DNA of 64,000 bases from Prorocentrum cordatum (taxonomy: Eukaryota; Sar; Dinophyceae; Prorocentrales; Prorocentraceae): the NCBI GenBank assembly GCA_963575745.1, contig CAUYUJ010018649.1, positions 231,123 to 295,122 on the forward strand, in the 5' to 3' direction. The position numbers and the translations under genes were made by a program. The first letter of the stretch is position 1; every line of letters begins with the position of its first letter. Positions 1 through 12,974 of the stretch are shown one piece after another. The notes below the pieces were generated by a model. It saw only the letters and a list, made by a program, of their open reading frames with translations. It had not been told where the DNA came from and searched no databases.

Positions 1-189
1 TTCATGGATGCTACAGCCCAACCTGCGGTGCGGTCAGATGGGTGATGGGACGGGTCGATGCTGCCGTCCACGTGCACCTGGCCCTCGAAAGCTTCTTCTA
101 GCGCGCGCTGCTCAACCCTGTGGACTCGGGAGCTCCAGTGTTAAAACGTGGTGCCTGCTAGCGCCCGAATTTAATGAGCGGGTCTCTGT

Positions 190-1616
190 CACGATTGGCT
201 ACCATCTCCAGAACTTCGGACGAAAAGGTTCGGGCTCTCTCCGCATGGGCCAGGGGGCAGACAAAAAGACGGTGGCTGATGGAGTCCGAGTGGGCTCCGC
301 AATCACCCGTGCGTTATATGATACATCCTGCGTGTTTGGCTCTGGCCTTCGCCCTGCAGCCTTGCGCGGGGAAAGTCAACAAACTGCCCCTCTCTTGCTT
401 GCTGAGGGCCGGGCCGGCTAAAACACGGGGGGCGGCTCTGGAGTCAAGAGTGGCCCCAGGGTGGCCCAGCTCTGAGGCAGCGGTTTCAGCAAGCTGTATC
501 TCCCAGCCCCGACGCAAAAGGTCTTGCACGAAACCCGGGGAAAAGAAGGTTCAAGGGTACTCATGTCTGTCTCTACTTTGGAAGACGAGCAGGGAGGCCA
601 GCTTCCTTCCAAGACATTGTAAGGATAACTGCACGGCGCCGAACGGCCCGCGCACGCTGCCCCAACGGGCGGGGGCTTGGCCCATCAGGGCTTCTCCGAG
701 GGCCCGGAACCAGGGTGAGGAAGCAAGCCCTTGGCCTCTATTCGCGGCGGGCGCCCACGCCATTAAATGCCGCGCCAGAGCTAGGGTCTCCAACCAAAGT
801 CAGACTGAGGGCCCTGCTTCGGCTGGCGCATGTAGGCCCTGCGAGCTTCATGCACTGCTGTCGGGCGACTGTTAGCTGCATGTCGTCGAGGCCCGTGGAT
901 TCGTGACCGAACGACGTTGCCGCGAAGATGCGTGTGTCGTAAATATTATTGGCGTCTCGTCCTACCCTCCACTTAGCTCCCAGTCTCCCCATCCTCTTCT
1001 TGATCTGGTTCATCCTAGCGGTGGCGAGGCGGTCCTTTCTTCATCGGAGCTGGGGGGCTCCTGCGGCGGTCGCGCAGCCGAGGTGGGGCCCGAAATGTCC
1101 AGCGACGATCCTGCTCGATCTCGAAGCTTGTGTTTGAGACTGTTTCGCAGCGATGTGCAGGAGGCTAGCATCCAAGTCTTGGCGGGGGCGACCGATGCAC
1201 TGGGTGAGGTTTCTCGACCCACGGTCTAGCCTCAGGGTGACATTGTTCACGTGGACCGAATGCGACTTTATGAAGAGGCTATCAAGGAACATGTGGAAGT
1301 CTTAACTGGAGTTCGGCTGAGTCCAGAGTCGAGGGGATCTATGGTATACATCTGTATGAGATGCGTAGCAAACCCACACTCCGCGGCTATCCCATGCATT
1401 GTTACCGACCGACGCGACTAGGTCCTGAAGGGCAACGAACCTGGGGCTAGTGAGGATGATCCTCAGTAGCGTCGCTGGAAACCCATTGTTAAGCGCCCTG
1501 GTAGCAAGCTCGCTGCGGTTAGCATGCTCATAATAGTTGCTGAGATCGTAGATGATCATACAACTATACGACCACCCTTCGGGTGATAAGGAGGTTCGGG
1601 GGGGAGGAACCAACAT
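190..1616 (-). pseudogene. Non-LTR-type retroelement pol, carboxyl half (RT end, zinc/RNase H-side region), decayed
   Basis: This is read right to left on the minus strand, in several frames. At 1535-1545 the peptide YDLSNYYEHANRSEL matches the RT catalytic block A pattern DLSxFYEH of dinoflagellate retroelements, and ALNNGFPATLLRI follows it. Further on, FGHESTGLDD and QQCMKLAG (738-1013) resemble the thumb/connection segment. At 620-690, RWGSVRGPFGAVQLSLQ is a typical post-RT block. At 205-320 the sequence TGDCGAHSDSISHRLFVCP gives a C...H..C zinc-like motif that usually precedes RNase H in these elements. Frame changes and stops between the blocks show it is dead. No start or end of the element is visible; it runs toward the window edge. 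It appears to be the continuation of the fragment at 3255-4500, from which it is separated by a microsatellite array. Confidence 0.7.
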
Positions 1617-1838
1617 CTCACTCGATCGGTCTCACTATCGATCTCACTATCGATCTCATTATCGGTCTCGCTCGATCGATCTCCCTCGATCGATCTCACA
1701 ATCGATCTCACTCGATCTATCTCAGACTTGATCTGACTATCGATCTCAAACTCGATCTCACAATCGATCTCACATTCGATATCACATTCGGTCTCACTAT
1801 CGATCTCACTATCGATATCACAACCGCTCTCACAATCA
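1617..1838. repeat. 12-bp tandem repeat, ATCGATCTCACT type
   Basis: Degenerate head-to-tail copies of a 12-bp unit close to ATCGATCTCACT (variants ATTCGATATCAC, CTCGATCTATCT), about 18 copies. It abuts the RT fragment on its left and passes without a break into the CAT array on its right. A stray CGATCTCACC and an ATCGATTTCCC lie at about 3180-3225 on the far side of the CAT array, so the two edges may once have been contiguous. Confidence 0.85.
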
Positions 1839-2828
1839 ACGTCAGCATCATCATCATCAACAACAGCAACATCAACATCAACATCATCATCGCCAACATC
1901 ATCATAATCGGGACACCGTCATCATCATCAACACCAACATCATCATCACGAACATCAACATGATCGGGACACCACCATCATCATCATCATCACCATCATC
2001 ACAATCATCATCATCATGATCATCATCATCACCATCATCACCATCATCATCATCATCATCATCAGCATCGGGACACAGTCATCGTCATCATCGTCATCAG
2101 CAGCAGCATCATCATCGGGACACAGTCATAATCATCATCATCAACATCAACATCATCATACTCATCATCATCATCGGGACACCATCATCATCATCATCTC
2201 GTCCTCATCATCGACATCATCATCATCATCAGCATCATCAACATCATCATGGGCATCATCATCTTCATCGTCATCGAGGGGCACCATCATCATCATTACC
2301 AACATCATCATCAACATCATCATCATCATCACCATCGGGACGCCATCATCATCAACATCATCATCATCACCACCATCAGAATATTCATCATCATCGGGAC
2401 GCCAAAATCATCATCAACCTCATCATCATCAACATCATCACAATCATCGGGACACAGTCATAATCATCATCATCAGCATCAACATCATCATACTCATCAT
2501 CATCGTGACACCATCATCGTCATCATCATGATCATCAACATAATCATCATGACCATAATCATCTTCATCATCGGGACACCATCAGCATCATCATCATCAT
2601 CGACATAATCATCATCATCATCAACATCATCATCAGCATCGGGACACCATCATCATCATATCATCATCAACAGCATCGTCCTCATCATCATCAGCATGCT
2701 CATCATCATCAGCATCACCATCATCATCATCATCGTCATCATCATCATCAGCATCATCATCATCAGCATCACCATCATCATCATCATTAGCATCATCTCA
2801 TCATCATCATCATCATCATCAACATCAA

Positions 2829-2865
<37 letters not shown>

Positions 2866-2962
2866 GCCATCATCAACATCATCATCATCACCATCATCAT
2901 CATCACCATCATCATCATAATCATCATCATCATAATCATCATCAACATCATCATCGGGACAC
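1839..2962. repeat. (CAT)n array with recurring CGGGACACC interruptions
   Basis: More than 1.1 kb of CAT/ATC trinucleotide repeat. CGGGACACC (or CGGGACGCC) occurs about eleven times at irregular spacing of 50-160 bp (near 1909, 1963, 2067, 2117, 2176, 2336, 2396, 2446, 2572, 2640 and 2956). This suggests a higher-order unit rather than a simple microsatellite. Long His/Ser/Ile or Met/Asp reading frames across it are artefacts of the triplet repeat. Confidence 0.9.
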
Positions 2963-3115
2963 CGACGGGACACCGGCGGGACACCAGCGGGACACCGCGG
3001 GCCCCCGGCCGCCCGGAAGGGAGTCATTTGGTCTGGCCGCGCCTCAGCCACACGGGACACCAGCGGGACACCGGCGGGACACACATTTGGTCCGGCCGCG
3101 CCTCAGCCACAGGAG
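2955..3115. repeat. GGGACACC-based minisatellite
   Basis: Tandem GGGACACCGGC/GGGACACCAGC units follow the CAT array. A larger unit containing TGGTCTGGCCGCGCCTCAGC is present twice (about 3027 and 3087). The same GGGACACC word punctuates the neighbouring CAT array, so both probably grew from one composite repeat. Confidence 0.8.
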
Positions 3116-3254
3116 ACTTTCTCTCGCCCGCCCACGCAGCTTCGCCTCGCCCGCACGGCACGCACGACCACGAAACCGAAATCGATTTCCCGGTAGGGGG
3201 GCTCTCCGTTCCACTTCGATCTCACCCCCCAACCTCCGACAATCGCTCGGTGCG

Positions 3255-4500
3255 CTTGCTGCGGCACCCGCAATCTAAACGTTGTTTGACAACAAGCTCC
3301 ACAATGGAGTGACCAGCTGACCAGCTTAATGTGCTAACAATGGGCGCCTGCGTTCTCTCTCCCATTTGCGAGCCGCTGACTGGCGAACACGCGCCCAAAC
3401 CCGATGCAGGCCCGGCATCGTCTCAATCGAACGTACGGGTGTTCGGAGTTATAAGAAGCGGGATTATGGCCTGCATCTGAGAGGGCACGAAACTTAGCCT
3501 TTCAATCATCAGGAGCAGCTGCGCGATCAGGCCCGTCTCCTGCTCTGTGATCAGGGTGAGGTTCCTAGGGTGGACTCCGTCCCACGTGGAAGCCGCGCTA
3601 GCGGCGAAGCTTTTGGCGGCGTCTTGGGATATCTGACCCGTCATGGGTTCCAGGGCAATCCTGTCATCGATGTCCCTTGGAATAATGGAAACTTGAGGTT
3701 TCGAGGTAGTGTCCCAAATTTTCCCCTTCGAGATGCTGCTGGGTCGTCCTGGCCACTTGCCACCGATAAAGGTGAGGGCAGGCTTCCAAGCGTCAAGGTT
3801 GCTTGTCCATCCGCGGGCCCAGCCCACACTTCCCTGGAGTGACGTTTGTACCCACGAAGCCCAAAATTTGGAAGCTTCCGAAAAACTCGTCTTGCGATCG
3901 TGCTCGATGTTTGTGTCTAGATCCTGGAGAATGGTGCCGATGGCGTGGTCGGCTGTGCCCGCGGAGATGACTCCTGCTGCAGCGTATGCTTGCAACGGGT
4001 CGCATAGGCTGGTGGCTGCTTACAGGCTGTCCTTCAAGCTCAGGACAGTGTGAAACTCTGCTGGTGGGTCCTGTAGACCCGCGATCAGATGCGTGACCTG
4101 CGACATGTCCTGCTTACCGAAAGCGAAGTTAATGTCGACGGGTCGGTTTCGAAGCCATCTGTACAGGCTCTCCAGGGATCTCCGCCAGGTTCTGGTCCGA
4201 TGTTCTTCCTGCGCAGCTCTGACCCACTCGATTGCGGGGGACTCGCTCGAGGTGGCGACGAGTGCCGGCGCGGGGCGCCTGCGATGATGCTGATCGGCTA
4301 TTCGAGGTCGCGGACGACGGTGAAGTAGCAAACGTCGAGGATCGACTGCTGTTGCTCAATTCCGAGAGGCTTGACGGCATGGGTAACCAGGGAGTCGGCA
4401 CACTGTAGTGCGGCCTGGCTCTGCACCCACTTGCTTGGGCGCGGCCGGGGCCCTATCGGCGCCGCTGAAGGTAACCTCTGCGGCTTCTTCAGCACTGGAA
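3255..4500 (-). pseudogene. Non-LTR-type retroelement pol, amino half of RT and pre-RT region, decayed
   Basis: From 4331 to 3423 a single minus-strand frame carries only one internal stop (TAA, 4020-4022). The pre-RT part includes ESPAIEWVRAAQEEHR. The RT entry block STWDGVHPRNLTLI followed by LLLMIERLSFVPSQMQAIIP corresponds to the DGxHPRH...L...IE..P...I.LIPK pattern of dinoflagellate RT retroelements. The frame closes at 3423, but after a frameshift the RT continues in another frame as GLHRVWARVRQSAARKWER and then SAGHSIVELVVKQRLD, down to about 3262. There it stops abruptly at repeat DNA. The block expected next (DLSxFYE) is found at about 1540 in the same orientation. Confidence 0.75.
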
Positions 4501-4534
4501 TCAGCAGGATATGCCACCAGCCCTTGATTCCCCT

Positions 4535-4960
4535 TCCTTCTTCCCCAAAAAAACCCTTCCCCTACGGGGCGGTGTTTACCCCTCCCCTCACCCCTCCCCT
4601 GGAATTTGTTTTGGGGGGCCCGCGAGGTGTCAGGGCGTCCAAAACGGCCTCGGCGAGGAAACCGCAATCATTAGTTTTACTTAGGTTTAGGCCCCGTGCT
4701 GCAATTTTGTTCCAGGGGGGGGGGGGCGAGCGCTGCCCCGCTGGCCCTCTGGGCGCCAAACTCGGTGGTTTTACAATGGTTTTGGCACCACGTTGGCCCC
4801 TTTGGGGAGGGGCTGAACGTTATCCCACCAGCCCTCTGGCTGCCAAAATCATTAGTTGCACTAAAGTTTTGGCTCCATGTTGGTCCTTATTTTTTTTTGA
4901 GAGGGGGGGCTGAGCGCTATCCCCGCTCCCCCTTTGATCGACGGTCTTCAAGATGGCCCC
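4535..4960. repeat. Interspersed repeat family, copy A (leader and core units)
   Basis: This starts with a C/G-rich leader (CCCTTCCCCTACGGGG ... GTTTACCCCTCCCC ... GGGCGTCC). Three imperfect core units of about 95-100 bp follow, each with an ATCATTAGTT-like start, GTTTTGGC(A/T)CCA(C/T)GTTGG in the middle and a G-run then TGAGCGCTATCCCC end. The last unit ends CCCTTTGATCGACGGTC and passes directly into CCAAGAGGCC arrays. The same leader plus cores recur at 32915-33690, so this is a dispersed element rather than a local duplication. Confidence 0.65.
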
Positions 4961-5950
4961 AAGAGGCCATCCAGGGCTCCCAAGAGGGCCCCTAGAGAGC
5001 CCCAAGAGGGCCCCGAGAGGGCCCCACTACGGCCCCAGAGGCCTCCAAGACGCCAAACATGGCCTCCAAGACGGCCAAGATGGCCCCAATATGCCTCCAA
5101 GACTGCCCAACTTGCACCCAAGACGGCCTGAGATGGCCTCCAGGTGGCCTCAGACGGCCCACGGCGCCCCCAAGAGGCCTCCAAGACGACCCAAGACGCC
5201 TCCGAGAGGTCCTCCAGGAGGGCCCGAAGAGGCCAACATCATTGGTTTCCCATTGGTGTTTGACAGATTGTGGCAGTTGCTTCCGTTCGGCATTCCGACG
5301 GCTCAAGACGGCCAAGATCGCCCACGAGGCCTCCAAGATGGTTCCACGACGGCTCAAGAGGCCCCCAAGACGGCCCCAAGAAGGCCCAAGAGGCTTCCAA
5401 GCCGCCCTACATGGCCTCCAAGACGGCTAAGATGGCCCCATGATGCCTCCAAGACGGCCCAAGATGCACCCAAGACGGCCTAAGCTGGCCTCGACATGGC
5501 GCAAGACGGCCCAAGAGGACCCCAAGAGGCCTCCAAGACGGCTCAAAAGGCGTCCAGGAGGTCATCCAGGAGGGCACGAAGAGGCCCAAAACATGGATTG
5601 TCCTAGAAAGTGGTTGAAAGAGGTTGGCGGTTGCTTCTTCAGGGAATTCCGACGGCTTAAGACGGCGCAAGAAGGCCCACAATATCGCCCTAGAGGCCTC
5701 CAAGATGGCTCCCAGGGTGGCCCCAAGAGGGCCCCAAAAAAGGCCCAAGAGGCCTCCAAGACGCCCAAGATGGCCTCTCAGAACCCCTGATCTGCCCCAA
5801 GGAGGGCACCACGGCGACCCAGACAGGCCCCGAAGATGGCCCCCGACGGCGTCAGGCAAGCCAGGAACGCCCTAAGACGGCCAACGAGGCCCCCAAGAAG
5901 CCTCGAAGGCCCCCAAACACTCTCCGAAAGGCACCCAGAAAGCTCCCAGG
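4960..5950. repeat. CCAAGACGGCC-type minisatellite with two embedded unique cores
   Basis: Degenerate tandem units of CCAAGACGGCC/CCAAGAGGCC (roughly 9-18 bp). Two non-repetitive cores of about 80 bp interrupt the array, at 5236-5310 and 5585-5660. Each begins ...AACAT(C)..ATTG and ends TTCCGACGGCT, so they are diverged copies of one sequence. All six frames are open over long stretches because the units lack stops; these are not genes. Confidence 0.85.
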
Positions 5951-5984
5951 ATGCCCCAAGAGTGTCCCAAGAGGCGCCCTAAAG

Positions 5985-6050
5985 GCCTCCTCCTCCTCCT
6001 CCTCCCCCCCCCTCCCCCTCCCCCCCTCTTCTTCCCCCTCTGCCCCTCGC
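5985..6050. repeat. CTC/C-rich pyrimidine tract
   Basis: Uninterrupted (CTC)n grading into CCCCCTCCCCCTCCCC, a homopyrimidine stretch that could form a triplex. It precedes a short unrecognised segment (6050-6250) with CTCCTC runs. Confidence 0.8.
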
Positions 6051-6254
6051 CCCCGCGGGGCCCCCAGGGATGGCCCGAAGGCCTTCCTAGGCCACCCCCT
6101 TGCCCCCATAAATCTCTCGGTTCCTCCGGGTTGCTCGTTTTTTTCCCAAACCATCCTGTGGCGTTGGGTCCTCGTTTTGAAAAGACGTCGCCCCGCGTTC
6201 CTCTCTTCCTCGTCCTCGTCTCCTCCTCCTCCCCCTTCCTGTCTCCTCCTGTCA

Positions 6255-8529
<2,275 letters not shown>

Positions 8530-8530
<1 letters not shown>

Positions 8531-9590
8531 GCCGAAGGCGCCAATGCCACCGCCGCCGTGCGTCCACCGCGCTCAAGGTTCCAGGGGACAGCTCCCGACC
8601 TCTGGGGAAAAGGAGGAGGCGGAGGAAGAGGAATAAGAGGAGGCCCGCTGCCACCCGTCCGCCCGTATGTATGTTGCTTTGAATTCGCGGAAAATTCCAT
8701 TCCACCAGCGAGGGTATCCCTGGTGCTCTCGCCGCGAACGCTGTAAACGAGCGGTGGAGGAATGGCCTGGTGGATGTCGTCGTCGCCATCGTTTTCGCCC
8801 AGCGGCGGCTCCGGATCGCCCCGCGGCACGGGGGCTGGCGGCCGTGGGCGCGCCGGGGATCCTCCGCGCACCGGACGACCCGCGCGCGTCGCTAGGACCC
8901 TTCCGGGGCGACCGGCGCGCGTCGCGGGGACTCCGCGCCGCGCTGCGCCCGCGCCTCTGGACTTTGGAATGCGCGGGCAAAGAAGGGGTGACAAAAGGGA
9001 AGGAAGCGGGCGCGATCCTCGTGAGGGGCGCGCCGACATGGGCGTCGCGGCGCGCGGGCGCCGCCGCCAGGGTTCCCGCGGAAGCTTTCTGCGGCGGCCA
9101 CGCTCAGTGTCACGAGTGCACAGACAGGCATGCCCGAACCATTCACGTTCATATGCATTTACACGAGGCGCGGCACTGATCGCATTCGTGCAAATATAAT
9201 CGCTCGCACGCACACCCATTCACACTTAGACTCACTCGCGCTCGGATTCACCCGCGCTCAGTCTCTCGCAATTAGACCCATGGTTTTCCTTCGCGTCGTA
9301 TACCCCGCCACATTTCGGCACGCCCCTCATGCGGTTCGTGGGCGCCACCGAAGAAGATGCCCACAATTGCGGCACTCACAACTGCACATGGTCGGGCCCT
9401 TCGTCGGGATAATTCCCCCTAGATGTGCCCCCTCGCCCCTTTTCCCGTCAGCTCTCGTGGGCAGGGCTTCTGACTGGGCCGGTGGGGGTTGTTTTTTAAA
9501 TCAGCAGCCGCAGGCGAGAGCGCTCGCGGCGAGTCGAGTCAGAGCGGGCCGCGCAAAGACGAATTACCTAAAGACGACGGGGCCTCATGC
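8530..9590. other. Stretch without a recognisable gene
   Basis: GC-rich DNA following the satellite. A minus-strand reading frame covers 8500-9219, but it overlaps satellite units and has no recognisable domain. A short stretch (about 8650-8830) encodes EPPLGENDGDDDIHQ and has a coding-like look, but nothing more. 9190-9260 has degenerate CGCTC/ACTC-type short repeats, and 9303-9345 is a stray fragment of the 90-bp satellite. Confidence 0.5.
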
Positions 9591-9591
9591 A

Positions 9592-10560
9592 TCACCGCGC
9601 CGGACAAGGCCGGCGGGCGGGGGGGTGCAGGCTGCGGCTGCCGGGGGGCTGAAGCAAGGCAACGCGCAAATTGACCAAGCGGTTGGGCGCGGCCAGAATG
9701 GCGCGAGGTGCATGCCAGGGTGGGACCAGGGAGACGGCGAGCCAGTATCTGCGACGACTGTCGGACAGTCGTCGCAGATACTGGCTCGCAAGGCCCAAAC
9801 TGGCGCAATGAGTGGCGCCACCAAAGTCGCACACCCAGTTCCCGTTGGGAAGCACTGATCCTGCGAAGTCCGTCCAAGAAGTTACCCAGGGACGGGCAAG
9901 TTGCCAGGGACACGATGGAGGTACTCGACACCGTGAACTCCCGAACTCGGGCTGGTGGGGACGCGCGAAGCGTGCAGAATTGCTGCCACCTTGAACGTCT
10001 AGGCAGACTGGCCTGTGTTGCGACCGCGGATAGCTGGTCCACGCTTGGACCTCGTCGATCTTCTCCCCCAGGGTTTCGCTGATCAAGAAATGGTCAAATA
10101 TGCGCTGCGACTCAGGCCTTTGGCACTTGGCGGCCTCTGGGGCAAACAAACGGAGCGAGGCCCCGTGGAGGAAATCTGCGTCGTCGATCTTCCTGGGGGG
10201 CAGGCTGAAGTCCCCCGCAACGATGATGGGGGGCTTGCTGAGCCCCTGCTGCACTGCGATGTATGCTAACGGGCCTAGATCGCCCACCTAGACCTTCATG
10301 CGATTTGATGAAGCACGTACACAACGTGCTCACCGTTGGAAGACCTTGCGCCCGATGGCGGATGCCCGTCAAGCGGCCGGGGTCGACCGAGGCAAGGAAA
10401 AGCACGGGCTCGATCCCGAGGCCGAACTGGTCTCTGATGACGATGGCCACTCCGTTGATGCGCTCGGAGTTGTCGCTCGCGGCTGCCAGTGGGATACGGG
10501 CAAGCCAGCCCCGACGCTGGCGCCGCTGAACCTTTCCCCATCGGCGCAAATCACCGTCAC
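9592..10560 (-). pseudogene. EEP endonuclease domain of a non-LTR-type retroelement
   Basis: In minus-strand order, GVAIVIRDQFGLG...PVLFLASVDPGRL (10380-10470) is the central EEP strand region. After a frameshift at about 10285 come PPIIVAGDFSLPP (10210-10230), the GDFN-like catalytic block, then RIFDHFLISETLG (DY.LVS-like) and SYPRSQHRPVCLDV (SDHxP-like, about 10000-10025). The domain belongs to the endonuclease/exonuclease/phosphatase family that nicks target DNA in non-LTR retrotransposition. GDF is followed by S instead of N, and the SDH position is SQH, so catalytic residues are probably lost. Downstream the frame runs on without RT homology to 9592; RT is missing here but present at 4.5 kb in the same orientation. 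Confidence 0.75.
9737..9789. repeat. Perfect 25-bp inverted repeat with 3-nt spacer
   Basis: Arms 9737-9761 and 9765-9789 are exact reverse complements, separated by CGG. The arm begins GCGAGCCAGTATCTGCGACG. It lies in the decayed region downstream of the EEP domain. The perfection contrasts with the degenerate surroundings and implies a recent fold-back duplication. Confidence 0.95.
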
Positions 10561-10631
10561 GTCATTGGACCAATCTGACTGGGGGACCTGCTCAAACGCG
10601 CTCCAGCGACTACCAATGAGCGTGACCATCT

Positions 10632-11858
10632 TCAGGTCAAAGAGCTGGACGGGGCGGCATGGTCGGCACGGCCTGCTGCGGCGACGGCCTCCTTGATCTT
10701 CTTGGCGGTCTCGGTGTCGGCGTTCTCCTCCATGGGCTGCCCCGTTTCGGAGAGCGCGCCCGCTATGCGCTTGTCCCCGCTGCCGAAGCCCGCGAAAGCC
10801 ATTGCCTCGCCCTCCTCCTCCGAGTCTGGACCGACAGGAACGTGCTGCGAAACTTCTGGCCGGTGCGTCGCACCAGCTGCGCACAACGGCGGCGCCTGGG
10901 GCGGGGCTGCCTTCGCCGACGGCGGTGGCTGCCCCGGCGCGGTGGACGCTGCTGGGGCTATGGGTGGCGCGGACTGCGCTGCCATGGCCTGCCCGCGCTG
11001 CTGCTGGAGCTTCTCGAATGTGTCGGCCAGGGACGGCACGCGCTGCTGAAGCTCGGGAGGGACCGCGCCGCTGGACGGGATCTTTGCCTGCAACGCCGCG
11101 TAGACCAGGTCTGAAATGTCGCTCTGTGCCGTGGCTTCTTGCGCTGCTGCCGATGCCGCCAAGGCGAGCTGGGCCTCCAGCATCTGCAGCTCCTCCTTTG
11201 CGTCGGCGATATCCTTCGTGCGGTTCTGGCACGCTGATGCCAGCGTGGCAATCTGAGCTGCGGTATCCTGCAGGTCGGCCTCAAGGTCGTCGAGCTTTGC
11301 TTCGATGGCGGTGATCTGCCCACTAAGCGACTGACTCTGTTGATCCAGGCTCTTGCCGCGAAGAGCCTCCAACTTCGCGTTCTTGAGGACCTCCAGCGCG
11401 TCGTTGCACTCCTTGGCCTGTGCTCCAACCCACCTGCGCCAAAACAGGACCTGAGCCTGGGCCAAAGCCACTGGGTCGGGCGCCTTGGGGCTGCAGGCTG
11501 GCTCGGGTTCGGCGGTGGCGGCGCCCTCTGGCTCGGAACGGGTGCGCTGCTAGTGCCCGTCTCGATGGGTGCGCGGCGGGCGGGATGCGGGGCGGCTCGA
11601 ACATCTGTGGCCCGACGAGGAAGGCTGTTGCTGCTTGAGATACGTGCCACAGCGAGAGCAGGCCTTGGCGTTGGCCCACCCCCAACCCTCGCAGTCAGCC
11701 TTGGAACACGCCAGATCGCGATGATGAGGAGCCATGCCGCTACACTGCTGGAGCGGACGGGCCTGGGGCAGGAAATTGAGCGGGGAATCGCTGCTCTGCC
11801 CTGGAGCGCTGCGCTCCAGAACCTCTCGGACCTTGGCCACGGATGCAGCCAACGCTAA
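10632..11858 (-). pseudogene. Retroelement amino-terminal region: zinc finger plus coiled coil
   Basis: At 11700-11780 the minus strand encodes CSKADCEGWGWANAKACSRC followed by G, a RanBP2-like C..C...N....C..C finger frequently found at the start of dinoflagellate RT retroelement polyproteins. Next, after frame changes near 11470, a 279-codon open frame (11471-10632) encodes a heptad-rich coiled coil (QSLSGQITAIEAKLDDLEAD, then AQIATLASACQNRTKDIADA), a Pro/Ala-rich linker and an acidic tail ending APSSSLT. Loss of frame at 10632 leads into VTLIGSRWSAFEQVP, probably the start of the EEP region. It is the upstream part of the same element as 9592-10560. Functionally it would act in RNA/RNP binding; this is inferred from position. 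Confidence 0.6.
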
Positions 11859-11914
11859 TCGCTAATTCTCAGGCGCCTATAGCCCTTCACCACGTTTAGC
11901 CCTGAGCAAATATG

Positions 11915-12150
11915 GTTACGGGCGGGGGGGGAAGGGGAGGGGGAGGTGGAGGAGGCGGAGGAGGAGGAGAAGGAGGAGGGAAAGGGAGAAGAGGAAGACG
12001 CGGGGGAGGAGAAGGGAGAGGAGGGACGGGAAAAAAACAGGAGGAGGACGAGGAGCAGGAGGAGGGGGAGCAAACGGGAGAGGAGGAGGAGGAGGAGGAG
12101 GAGGAGGAGGAGGAGGAGGAGAAGGAGAAGGAGGATAAGGGAGGAGGAGC
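11915..12150. repeat. (GGA)n/(GAG)n purine tract
   Basis: More than 200 bp of almost pure purine strand (GGAGGC, GGAGAA, GAGGAG units), ending in a clean (GAG)n run at 12085-12120. It sits between two retroelement fragments. Confidence 0.85.
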
Positions 12151-12220
12151 GGGAGGAATTCTAAGGTTAATTATATCTAAGGCGGGGGTCCTGCTCTAGA
12201 CAGGCCGCTCAAAACAACGA

Positions 12221-12960
12221 TCAGCCTCGGTCAGGGAACGTCGTGCCAGACTTTGGTGGCAGTCCCCTTTGCAGGCGGCGTGACAGCACTTCTCGCCCAG
12301 CCTTCGAGGCATCACCGCAGACTCCTTTCAGAATGCGGGGAGGCGCAACAGAACAGTGCCCTCCACAGATCGTGCAAAAAAAAGACACCCCGCAGGACCG
12401 ACAGTCGGTGGGAGGGGTGACAGCGGTCGGCCAAAGGGTGGTCAAGGGCACCCCCACACAAATCCGACGGCCCCAGGTCGTCAGGGGCAGGGTCAGGACC
12501 AGAATCGCCCCTCACCTCCCGCGGCCCCAGCAGCTGGACACGCTGCCGGATGATACATCTGGGCTTACACGACGTGGGCCAAAAACCAGCGAGCTGGCCC
12601 TTGAGGCCATAGCTGAGCCCACACCGCCTGCATTTGATGCAGGCCCTCTGTACATCAGGGTCACGCCCTGCATCTCGCAATCGACATATTCGCTCGGCCA
12701 GGGAGGTGACCACTCCACGAGTTCGCTGCGGCTCGCGGAGGCCACCCCGATCTCGATCCGAGGAAAACAACACTTCACGCTGGATGGCCAACATCCTTTT
12801 CAAAACATGCACAGCGAGCCCATCGGCCCGCAAAGTTAGATGCACATGGGCTTCGCTCAACTGGGCCTGATGAGCGGCCCAGTCGGCGAAACGATCAGCA
12901 GCTTTGCTGAGATAGATCTCGACGTCTGAAAAAACATGCTTTCGGCCTGGGCTTGGGTGG
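12221..12960 (-). pseudogene. RNase H/zinc tail of a second non-LTR-type element
   Basis: Minus-strand frame 12312-12960 encodes ADWAAHQAQLSEAHVHL, the ADxxAKxGA.xH end of a retroelement RNase H. ACIKCRRCGLSYGLKGQLAG and FWPTSC follow, a C..CG...W..C zinc motif. In another frame 12221-12457 encodes DCRSCGVSFFCTICGGHC, then LQRGLPPKSGTTFPDRG and a stop, matching the cysteine-rich carboxyl terminus common to these elements. The frameshift lies near 12400-12460. Upstream the coding sequence is cut by a GGA tract at 12975. It is a different copy from the fragments at 0.2-4.5 kb, because the order would otherwise place RNase H ahead of EEP. Confidence 0.65.
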
Positions 12961-12974
12961 GGTGTCCCTTGGCC

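Noticed and set aside
2656-3084. Asp-rich and Met-rich minus-strand protein
   Set aside because: Reading of the CAT repeat; the composition is dictated by the trinucleotide.
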